Source of the DNA: DATDCY01 sp031406795 [NCBI: Candidatus Rokuibacteriota bacterium]
GTDB lineage: Bacteria; JAUVQV01
DNA length: 16,892 nt
Assembly: GCA_031406795.1 (NCBI GenBank)
Contig: JANOHV010000237.1
Coordinates: forward strand, 1 to 16,892
Reading direction: 5' to 3'
Shown here: one piece after another, positions 9,515 through 15,704 of the stretch
Layout of the letters: every line of letters begins with the position of its first letter
Numbering within the stretch: position 1 is the first letter of the stretch
Translations under genes and position numbers: made by a program
Notes under the pieces: generated by a model
The model's input: the letters and a program-made list of their open reading frames with translations, nothing else
Told to the model about the DNA's origin: nothing
The model's database searches: none

Positions 9515-11416
9515 TCAATCGTCGTGGCTGGAGGCGCCCACCGCGCCGCGCGGGTAGCGCACGCTCTCGACGAACTCCTGAAGCTCCCGGCTCGGGGCCG
9601 CGGTCAGCCGCGAGACGGCATAGATCGTCAGGAAGCCCGCCGGGATGCCGAAGATCCCGGAGGAGACGGTCTTGATCCCCCACCATTCCAGGCCGTAGAA
9701 GCGGCTGCCGATCATGTAGAAGACGGTCAGACAGAAGCCGACGGTCATCCCGGCGACCGCGCCGGTCTTGTTCGCGCGCTTGTCCCAGACGCCCAGCACG
9801 AGCGCGGGGAAGAACGAGGCCGCTGCGATGGAGAAGGCCCAGGCCACCAGTTCGACGATGATCGTGATTTTGTAGGTCGCCACCCATGCGGCGACGCCCG
9901 CGGCGAAGACGAGGAGGACGCGCGAGATCGTCAGGCGGCGCATGATGGAGGCGCTGGGGTTGAGCACCTTGTAGTAAAGGTCGTGGGAGAGCGCGTTGGA
10001 GATCGTCAGCAGCAGGCCGTCGGCGGTCGAGAGCGCGGCGGCCAGGCCGCCCGCCGCGACGAGACCGGAGATCACGTACGGGAGGCCGGCGATCTCGGGG
10101 GTCGCGAGCACGATGGCGTCCGCGCCGAGCGTCAACTCGCCGAACTGCAGGATGCCGTCCAGGTTCATGTCCCTGATGGCGACCAGCCCGACCAGGGCCC
10201 AGTTGGCGGTCCAGGCCGGCAGTTCGGCGATCTTGCTGCCGACGAGGGTGCTCAGCACTTCCCAGCGCGCGAACGCCGCGTATGCCGGGGCGGTGAAGTA
10301 GAGCAGGAAGATGAAGAAGAGCGACCAGCCGACCGAGGAGCGGGCGTCCTTCACGGAGGGCACCGTGTAGTAGCGCATCAGAATGTGCGGCAGCCCGGCC
10401 GTTCCGACCATCAGGCAGAAGGTCAGCGCCAGCATGTTCTTGCGGTCCATGCGGGCGAACGGCTGAAGGTACGGCTTGATCGGCTTGGAGGAGGCGACAG
10501 CGGTCTTCTGGGCGGCGATGAGTTTTTCGCGCTCGGCAATCGGGGTGGCCGGGTCCTTGAGTTTCTCGCCGATGGCCCGGCCCTCCTCGGCCCACTTTTC
10601 GCGGACCACGCTCTCCGCCGGGTCGGCGATGATCTCCTTCTCCCGGGCGTCGATCTTCTGGAGGATCTGCCCGTACATGATTTCGGAGACGGGCACGCCG
10701 GTGTGCTTGTAGGACATGACGGTCACCGGGGTCAGATAGGCGATGATCAGGATCAGGTACTGGGCGACCTGCGTCCAGGTGACCGCTTTCATGCCGCCGA
10801 GCAGCGAGCAGACGAGGATGCCGCCGAGGCCGACGAAGACGCCGACCCCGAAGTCGATGCCGAGGAACCGGCTGGTGATGATGCCGACGCCGGTGACCTG
10901 CGCGATCAGGTAGGTGAACGAGGCGGTGATCGCCGCGACGACGCCGATCAGGCGCGGGATGTTGCCGCCGTAGCGCGCGCCGAGGAAATCCGGGATCGTG
11001 TACTGCCCGAACTTGCGCAGGTAGGGCCCCAGAAAGACGGCCAGCAGCACGTAGCCGCCGGTCCAGCCCATGATGTAGGCCAGCCCATCGTAGCCCATGA
11101 CGTAGATCGTGCCGCCCATCCCGATGAACGTGGCCGCGGACATCCAGTCCGAGCCGGTGGCCATCCCGTTGAAGACCGAGGGCACCGAACGCCCGGCGAC
11201 GTAGTACTCCGAGATCTTCGCGGTCCGGGAGACGACGCCGATCAGCGCGTAGACGCCGATGGTCACGCCGATGAAGGTGTAGCCGATCGTCTTCGGCGGC
11301 AGGCCCATTTTCTCGGCGATCCCGAGCAGGATCACGAAGGCGATGAAGACGCCGGTGTACATCCCGTAGACCCGGCCGAGATTGTCGAGGAAGGCGCTGC
11401 TTCGCTGCTTGGCCAT
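9515..11416 (-). CDS. Sodium:solute symporter, VC_2705 subfamily
   Basis: This 633-aa SSS-family transporter has about 13-14 membrane helices. It contains VAGRSVPSVFNGMATGSDWM (about 73-92) and [20 protein letters not shown] (338-357), closely parallel to ActP, which points to a carboxylate such as acetate, propionate or pyruvate as substrate. It is longer than ActP mainly because of a highly charged, probably cytoplasmic loop at about 252-312, and it ends with the ELQEFVESVRYPRG tail. The ATG at 11416 overlaps the stop of the DUF4212 gene by one base (TGATG). The ribosome-binding site GAGGAGG is encoded by the last Glu codons of that gene, so translation is coupled. DUF4212 is the known small partner of this subfamily. 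The actual substrate cannot be determined here. Confidence 0.94.
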   Translation of the reverse strand: MAKQRSSAFLDNLGRVYGMYTGVFIAFVILLGIAEKMGLPPKTIGYTFIGVTIGVYALIGVVSRTAKISEYYVAGRSVPSVFNGMATGSDWMSAATFIGMGGTIYVMGYDGLAYIMGWTGGYVLLAVFLGPYLRKFGQYTIPDFLGARYGGNIPRLIGVVAAITASFTYLIAQVTGVGIITSRFLGIDFGVGVFVGLGGILVCSLLGGMKAVTWTQVAQYLILIIAYLTPVTVMSYKHTGVPVSEIMYGQILQKIDAREKEIIADPAESVVREKWAEEGRAIGEKLKDPATPIAEREKLIAAQKTAVASSKPIKPYLQPFARMDRKNMLALTFCLMVGTAGLPHILMRYYTVPSVKDARSSVGWSLFFIFLLYFTAPAYAAFARWEVLSTLVGSKIAELPAWTANWALVGLVAIRDMNLDGILQFGELTLGADAIVLATPEIAGLPYVISGLVAAGGLAAALSTADGLLLTISNALSHDLYYKVLNPSASIMRRLTISRVLLVFAAGVAAWVATYKITIIVELVAWAFSIAAASFFPALVLGVWDKRANKTGAVAGMTVGFCLTVFYMIGSRFYGLEWWGIKTVSSGIFGIPAGFLTIYAVSRLTAAPSRELQEFVESVRYPRGAVGASSHDD

Positions 11417-11694
11417 CACTCCTCCTCGTGGAGATTGTATTTGCGATCGACGAGATTCATCGTGCGGGAGTAGTTGAAGACGAGCAGCACGAAGACGATG
11501 AGGGAGCCCTGGGCCCCCATGTAATAACCGAGCGGGAAGCCGAAGATCACGATGTGATTCAGCGCTTCAACGAAGAACGCCGCGCCGAACGAAACGGCCG
11601 CCCAGACGATCAGCGTGATCGTCGTGAGCCGTTTGTTCTCCCCCCAGTAGGCGGCCAGTGTCGCCCGGTCCACCCTCGCCTGCTGCATGCTCAT
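11416..11694 (-). CDS. DUF4212 symporter small subunit
   Basis: This 92-aa membrane protein has two helices (about 24-45 and 60-78). It carries the DUF4212 signature: AAYWGENKRLTTITLIVW near the N-terminus, then FPLGYYMGAQGSLIVFVLL, then the MNLVDRKYNLHE tail. Such proteins are regularly encoded immediately before VC_2705-type sodium:solute symporters and are considered a small subunit of the transporter. Here the stop codon overlaps the symporter start, so the two are translationally coupled and probably made in equal amounts. The ATG at 11694 has AGGAGGGG 4-5 nt upstream. It is the counterpart of DUF485 in module A. Confidence 0.95.
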   Translation of the reverse strand: MSMQQARVDRATLAAYWGENKRLTTITLIVWAAVSFGAAFFVEALNHIVIFGFPLGYYMGAQGSLIVFVLLVFNYSRTMNLVDRKYNLHEEE

Positions 11695-11722
11695 GTTCCC
11701 CTCCTGTTCAGATGTTGGCTAA

Positions 11723-11742
11723 CAGGCCGCCGAGGAGGCCTG
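11723..11742 (-). other. Leader hairpin before DUF4212
   Basis: Perfect 6-bp arms CAGGCC/GGCCTG enclose an 8-nt loop in the untranslated stretch between the candidate promoter and the DUF4212 ribosome-binding site. It has no T-run, so it is not an intrinsic terminator. A role in mRNA stability or translation is possible but not shown. Confidence 0.25.
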
Positions 11743-11783
11743 CCCGAAGAACGAGTTTTTCAGGACCCTGCCAAATCCTGCCG

Positions 11784-11812
11784 ATTCTGTCCTTCCCGTC
11801 CGTCGTGGTCAA
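11784..11812 (-). promoter_or_regulatory. Candidate sigma-70 promoter for DUF4212-symporter
   Basis: On the minus strand TTGACC (5 of 6 to TTGACA) and CAGAAT (4 of 6 to TATAAT) are separated by exactly 17 bp. The pair lies in the 140-bp gap after the exonuclease gene and would give a leader of about 80 nt before DUF4212. It would let the transporter genes be expressed apart from the upstream DUF294-exonuclease pair. Confidence 0.4.
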
Positions 11813-11834
11813 CCCCTCGCGGTCTGTCCGCCGG

Positions 11835-12503
11835 TCAGGGTTTGCCGACGCGCAGCAGATCGCCGAGCGTCCGCACGCCGAGGCCGGGCAGCGCGCGCAA
11901 CTGGCGCTGCAGAAGTTGAGCCGTGATGAAGGCGTCGGTGAGCGCGTTGTGGGCGCCGCCGATCCGGATGCCGTGGCGTTGGGCGAGCGAAACGAGATTC
12001 AGTTCGCCTTCCGCCGCCGCGTAGCCTCCCGCGTGGCGGAGGCGCTGCTGCTCGACCCACCCGTGGATGCGCACGGTGTCCACGGCCCGCCGGCGCAGGT
12101 CGGCGGAGCGGATCGCGGACGCCTCGCGCGCGAGAAAGCCGAGGTCGATGCTGAAGAAGTGCCCGACCAGGATACGGTCGCCGCAGAAGGCGAGCAGCTC
12201 TTCGGCGACGATGTCGAGAGACGGTTTCGCGGCCACGTCGTCGGGGGTGATCCCGTGCACGACGATGCTCTCGCGCTTGAAGTTCGCGCGCGGGCTCACC
12301 AGCCGGTAAAAGCTGCGCCCGAGCTCGATGCGCGTGCCGGCCATCTTGATGGCGCCGACCGAGATCACCGAGTCGCGCTTCATGTCCAGGCCGGTGAGTT
12401 CGGTGTCCACGACGACGAACGGAATCTGTTCGATCGGCAACCCGGGGTCGACGACCGCCCCGGCCTTGAGAAACCCGCGAAACCTCTCGACGAGCGTGGC
12501 CAC
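11835..12503 (-). CDS. DEDDh 3'-5' exonuclease (DnaQ / Pol III epsilon-like)
   Basis: This 222-aa protein has one RNase T/DnaQ-type exonuclease domain. The DEDDh residues are all present: Asp33 and Glu35 in VVVDTELTG, Asp120 in LVGHFFSID, and His185 with Asp190 in GAHNALTDA. It should degrade DNA or RNA from the 3' end with two metal ions. The start is a GTG at 12503 with GAGAGG upstream; the open frame extends further but would overlap the preceding gene deeply. It begins 8 bp after the DUF294 protein B stop, so the two are surely co-transcribed. It lacks the helicase or polymerase domains seen in replication proteins, and the genuine replicative epsilon subunit is likely elsewhere. I recall that this exonuclease is often a neighbour of DUF294 proteins; its task there is unknown. 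Confidence 0.92.
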   Translation of the reverse strand: MATLVERFRGFLKAGAVVDPGLPIEQIPFVVVDTELTGLDMKRDSVISVGAIKMAGTRIELGRSFYRLVSPRANFKRESIVVHGITPDDVAAKPSLDIVAEELLAFCGDRILVGHFFSIDLGFLAREASAIRSADLRRRAVDTVRIHGWVEQQRLRHAGGYAAAEGELNLVSLAQRHGIRIGGAHNALTDAFITAQLLQRQLRALPGLGVRTLGDLLRVGKP

Positions 12504-12511
12504 GTTTCCTC

Positions 12512-14419
12512 TCAGGCCCCTACGAGGCCGGGCCGGTACTGCTCGATGATCAGGTCCTGGACGCGGGAGATCAGCCGGAAGGCGTCCTTGAGCGATTTCT
12601 TCTCGTAGGTGCTCAGCGAGCCAGGGTCGATGAAACTGTCGCCCGGGCCGCCGGCCTGGATCTGCTCGAACTGGTGCTGGATGCGCAGCAGCGAGAGAAA
12701 TTCGAAGGCATGCCCGAGTTCCTCCCCGTAGCGGCCCAGCAGCGGGTGGTTCGGCCGCAGCGTGGCCAGGCGGTCCAGCGTGCTGGTATCCGGAATGCCG
12801 GCCTCCAGCGCGCAGAGTCGGGCGATGTTCACGATCGGCCCCAGCGCGCTGATCTTGAGGTTGAGCTTGTCCTTGTGCTCGCCCTGGGTGTCTACCGAGA
12901 AGGCGCCGAAGAACCCGAGCGGCGGGCGGTGCAGCGTGACGGTCCCGGCCAGCCGGGCGTAGAAAACATTCTGGTTGCGCATCGCCTGGGTCAGGTGCGC
13001 GCGCAACTCGTCGGCGAGGGAAAGCGTGCCGGCCAGTCCGCGGAAGTCGAAGAAGATCGTCGCGTGCAGCAGGGCCTCGGGCCCGGGGCTGGTGATCCAT
13101 CGGCTGAACAGGTCGCGCCACGCGGACAGCGGCTGGTTCCAGCGGGGGTTGTCGGCCATGTAGTTGGCCGGGCAGGGGGCGAAGCCGCAGCGAACGAGGC
13201 CGTCCTTCAAGAAGCGAGCGAAGCGGGGGAACCACGCCAGCGCCGCGGCCTCCTCCTCCGGGGTGCGCGGGTCGGCGTAGACCAGGGCGTTGTCCTGGTC
13301 GGTCCGGAAGGTCTGCTCCCGGCGCCCCTCGCTGCCGAAGGCGAGCCAGCACCAGGGCAGCGGCGCCGGCCCGAGACTGCGCAGCGCGAACTCGATCACC
13401 TTACGCACGAGCCGGTCGTTGATCTCGGTGATGATGCGGGTGATGTTGCCGGCGTGCGCGCCGTCTTTGAGCAGCAGTCCGACGATGCTGGTGACCTTCG
13501 CCGCGGCCTGGACGAGCCCGTCGAGGTCCGTCTGGCCCTCGATCTCGCGGACGACGGAGATCGGCGAAGTCCCCTGCAGCACCAGCAGGTCGTGGTTGGT
13601 GACGATCCCCCGCAGGCGGCCGTCGTCCACGACGAGCAGATGGTGGATGTTGTGGCGGAGCATCGTCAGCAGCGCTTCGAAACAGTAGTCCCCGGCGTCC
13701 GCCTTGATCAGCGAGGTGCTCATGATGTTGGCCACCGGTTCGGAGGTCGGGCGCCCGCGGGCGGCGACCTTGTCGCGCAAGTCCCGGTCGGTGATGATCC
13801 CGACCGGGACGCTGTCGCCGTCGGTCAGCACGAGCGAGCTGATGCCGTGGTGCGACATCAGCCGGGCAGCGGCCTGGATGGTGATGTCGCGTGAGGCTGT
13901 TGCGGCCGGGTGCGTGATCAGATCGCCGACCGCCGTTGTGAACAGCAGCTTCTCGCCGCTGCCGAAGAGTTGGCTGCGGCTGCGCATGTCGGTGAAGGCC
14001 TTGTCCATGTACTTGGAGAGAAACGTGCGGTGGAAGTACTCCCGCACCTCGGGGTGGGCTTCGAGCAGCGCGAGGAAATGCTCCCGCGGCATGAGGTAGC
14101 ACGTCGTGTCCTCGACGGCGGTGACGTCGGTTCGGGAGCGATCCCCGCTGTAGAGGGAGAGGAACCCGATGGCGTCCCCCTCGGAGCGGTAGTCGATGAC
14201 GATCTCCTCACTGTCGCTCGAGCGCATCGAGACTTTGGCTCCCCCGGTGCGCACGACTTGCAGGGAGTCGCTTGCCGGCCCGCCCTGGGTGAGGATCGGA
14301 AATCCCTTCGGGTAGTACTCGAGAGACATTGAACCGGCAAGAGCGCTCAGGGTCGGTTCGTCCAGGAGTTGGAATGGGGGTATCCCTTGGAGGAACGAAA
14401 CGGGTTCAAACGTAATCAT
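12512..14419 (-). CDS. cNMP-binding / CBS / DUF294 putative nucleotidyltransferase (paralogue B)
   Basis: This 635-aa protein has the same order as the protein at 4952: cNMP-like domain (about 6-130), two CBS domains (about 165-285, with GIITDRDLRDKVA and GIVTNHDL), DUF294 nucleotidyltransferase with GSEGRREQTFRTDQD (362-376; Asp374 and Asp376), and the DUF294 C-terminal domain. The two paralogues align without a gap through at least the first 380 residues. In the cNMP cassette the usual Gly-Glu is Gly-Phe. The start is uncertain: ATG at 14419 matches the paralogue best, ATG at 14452 would add 11 residues, and neither has a clear ribosome-binding site. It is followed by the exonuclease (8 bp) and then DUF4212 and the symporter. 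I infer a regulator of the adjacent sodium:carboxylate symporter responding to nucleotide levels. Confidence 0.92.
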   Translation of the reverse strand: MITFEPVSFLQGIPPFQLLDEPTLSALAGSMSLEYYPKGFPILTQGGPASDSLQVVRTGGAKVSMRSSDSEEIVIDYRSEGDAIGFLSLYSGDRSRTDVTAVEDTTCYLMPREHFLALLEAHPEVREYFHRTFLSKYMDKAFTDMRSRSQLFGSGEKLLFTTAVGDLITHPAATASRDITIQAAARLMSHHGISSLVLTDGDSVPVGIITDRDLRDKVAARGRPTSEPVANIMSTSLIKADAGDYCFEALLTMLRHNIHHLLVVDDGRLRGIVTNHDLLVLQGTSPISVVREIEGQTDLDGLVQAAAKVTSIVGLLLKDGAHAGNITRIITEINDRLVRKVIEFALRSLGPAPLPWCWLAFGSEGRREQTFRTDQDNALVYADPRTPEEEAAALAWFPRFARFLKDGLVRCGFAPCPANYMADNPRWNQPLSAWRDLFSRWITSPGPEALLHATIFFDFRGLAGTLSLADELRAHLTQAMRNQNVFYARLAGTVTLHRPPLGFFGAFSVDTQGEHKDKLNLKISALGPIVNIARLCALEAGIPDTSTLDRLATLRPNHPLLGRYGEELGHAFEFLSLLRIQHQFEQIQAGGPGDSFIDPGSLSTYEKKSLKDAFRLISRVQDLIIEQYRPGLVGA

Positions 14420-14587
14420 GGCTGTACGAATCAATAGCAATCCGCGTGCCATTGATGAAGAGGGCCGGACGCTGACGGAAACTCCTCTAATACCGGCACG
14501 TTAGAAACCGTTTGGCTGATGCTTTCAGTTGCCGGCGCGGGATCTCGGGAAAAAAAGGTACGGCCCGGCAGATCGGTCAGGCGGCGT

Positions 14588-14602
14588 GTTACAAGAGGTA
14601 AC
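14588..14602. promoter_or_regulatory. Inverted repeat GTTAC-N5-GTAAC (copy 2)
   Basis: On the minus strand this reads GTTACCTCTTGTAAC, matching copy 1 at 7080-7094 in 13 of 15 bases, with both 5-bp arms perfect. It lies in the 206-bp gap between the Sir2-like stop and the DUF294 protein B start, 168 bp upstream of that start. A run of seven T (minus strand, 14556-14550) lies about 30 bp further on, too far from this hairpin to be its terminator tail. Confidence 0.45.
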
Positions 14603-14625
14603 GGCACCGCAATGAGGAACTTCGT

Positions 14626-15333
14626 TCATGAAGAGACAATCAGCGGCAGGATCTCCTCCGGCGGGCCGATCAGCAGTGCGTTGACGGGCAGCTCGCCGAC
14701 TGGCTGTACGGGGGAGATTTCGACAAGGAAGGCGCCCGCCTTTCTCGCAACGCCGGCGAACAGCGCTGCGGGGGTGTTCCGGACCGAGGTGCCCGCGACG
14801 ATGAAGACCTCGCATTGCGAAAGCGCTTCGAAGCAGTTGACCAGCAGCTCCTGGGGGACGTGCTCCCCCTGCCAGAGGATGCCCGGCCGGACCAGGCCGG
14901 TACAGATCGGGCAGGAGGGCGGATTCGCGATCGGGATATCGCGGTTCACGGAGCGCATCCCGCAGCGCGTGCAGCGGACCACCCAGAGGTTTCCGCGCAA
15001 CTCGAGCACACTCCTGCTCCCGGCGAGCCGGTGCAGACCGTCGATGCCCTCGGTGGCGAGCGTGAACTCCTTCATGCGACTCTCCAGCGTCGTGAGCGCC
15101 TGGTGCGCCGCATTGGGGCGCACGCCGGCCAGCCGCGCGCGGTGTTCGTCGTACCACCGCCAGACCGCGAGCGGATCCTCGAAGAAGGGAAGCGGTGAGT
15201 CGAGGTCGAAGGCCGGCGTTTCACCGGCGGGAATCAGGCCCGCGCCGGTGAGGACGAAGACCCGCCTGGCCTTCGAGAGGCGGGAGCGGACTTCCTCCAG
15301 CAGGCGGCTCTGCTCTGCAGTCGCTGTTGCCAC
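14626..15333 (-). CDS. Divergent Sir2-family protein (sirtuin fold, altered active site)
   Basis: This 235-aa sirtuin-like protein belongs to a family that normally removes acetyl groups from lysine using NAD. Recognisable parts are VLTGAG (27-32), the four zinc cysteines (121, 124, 141, 144), RPGILWQGE, GTSVRNTPA (181-189) and VEIS (204-207). Key residues are changed: the GIPxFR arginine is Asp43; the TQNID motif reads TEGID (94-98), losing Gln and Asn; the catalytic HG(N/E) histidine is Arg113 in ELRGNLW; and the later Asn of the NAD site is Ser207. Standard deacetylase activity is therefore doubtful, although folding and zinc binding look intact. The GTG at 15333 was chosen because earlier starts overlap the DUF3330 gene; there is no good ribosome-binding site. 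It lies 49 bp after that gene on the same strand. Confidence 0.88.
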   Translation of the reverse strand: MATATAEQSRLLEEVRSRLSKARRVFVLTGAGLIPAGETPAFDLDSPLPFFEDPLAVWRWYDEHRARLAGVRPNAAHQALTTLESRMKEFTLATEGIDGLHRLAGSRSVLELRGNLWVVRCTRCGMRSVNRDIPIANPPSCPICTGLVRPGILWQGEHVPQELLVNCFEALSQCEVFIVAGTSVRNTPAALFAGVARKAGAFLVEISPVQPVGELPVNALLIGPPEEILPLIVSS

Positions 15334-15382
15334 CGGGAGACTGTAGCATACACGCACCCCGCGGCCCGGCCCGCGCACCGGG

Positions 15383-15562
15383 TCAACCCGGCTTTTTGTC
15401 TTCCGTGGCCTGCTGTTCCTGCCACCTGCGGTAGCACTCGAGGCCACAGAAATGGTGCACATAGTCGGGACCCTCGTGCGTGTGCGCCAGATCGTGGGGC
15501 ATCTCCTTCATGCAGATTGAGCAGGCCAGCGGGGCCTCCTGCTGCGGAGTCTTGTCGCTCAT
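15383..15562 (-). CDS. Small DUF3330-like zinc-binding protein
   Basis: This 59-aa soluble protein contains a likely zinc site: CSIC near residue 14 and, after a His-rich segment (HTHEGPDYVHHF), CGLEC, followed by YRRW. The spacing and the DYVHHFCG...CYRRW ending match DUF3330-type proteins as I know them. The ATG at 15562 is chosen over an upstream in-frame ATG at 15673 because it has a near-ideal ribosome-binding site and the longer version would be translated through the palindromic repeat. It lies 49 bp before the Sir2-like gene and is probably co-transcribed with it. Function is unknown; a metal-stabilised adaptor or redox-sensitive protein is possible. Confidence 0.8.
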   Translation of the reverse strand: MSDKTPQQEAPLACSICMKEMPHDLAHTHEGPDYVHHFCGLECYRRWQEQQATEDKKPG

Positions 15563-15565
15563 CCC

Positions 15566-15577
15566 GATCACCTCCTT
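15566..15577 (-). promoter_or_regulatory. Near-perfect Shine-Dalgarno of the 59-aa gene
   Basis: The minus strand reads AAGGAGGTGATC, complementary over 12 bases to the usual 3' end of bacterial 16S rRNA. The GGAGG core lies 8 nt before the ATG at 15562. It decides the start of the short protein and predicts strong initiation. Confidence 0.85.
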
Positions 15578-15585
15578 CGAGGGCA

Positions 15586-15648
15586 GGCCGCTGAAAAAGG
15601 CCCATCTGCGGCTCGCACGCCTTGCATCTGGACCCTTTTGAGCAGCCC
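15586..15648. repeat. REP-like imperfect inverted repeat
   Basis: About 63 bp form two arms of roughly 25 bp around a short centre. The left arm contains GCTGAAAAAGG then CCCATCTGC; the right arm, read on the other strand, contains GCTCAAAAGGG then TCCAGATGC. The arms can pair with a few mismatches and one-base gaps. It lies between the barrel-protein gene and the DUF3330 gene. The sequence style resembles dispersed palindromic elements I recall from Desulfuromonadales-type genomes, but there is only this copy in the window. On the minus strand CCTTTTTCAGC ends the structure, so it could also act as a partial terminator. Confidence 0.55.
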
Positions 15649-15704
15649 GCCCATTGAATATTGTAACATTCATGCATCCTGGAGATGGAGACTACAGGAA
15701 TTTA

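Noticed and set aside
8243-11473. Very long open frame on the plus strand (over 1000 codons)
   Set aside because: It lies antisense to the YihY, 97-aa, symporter and DUF4212 genes and yields low-complexity Arg/Asp/Glu/Gly-rich protein; this is a GC-bias shadow of real genes.
14550-14602. Intrinsic terminator after the Sir2-like gene
   Set aside because: The T-run at 14556-14550 is about 30 bp away from the GTTAC hairpin and no strong stem directly precedes it.
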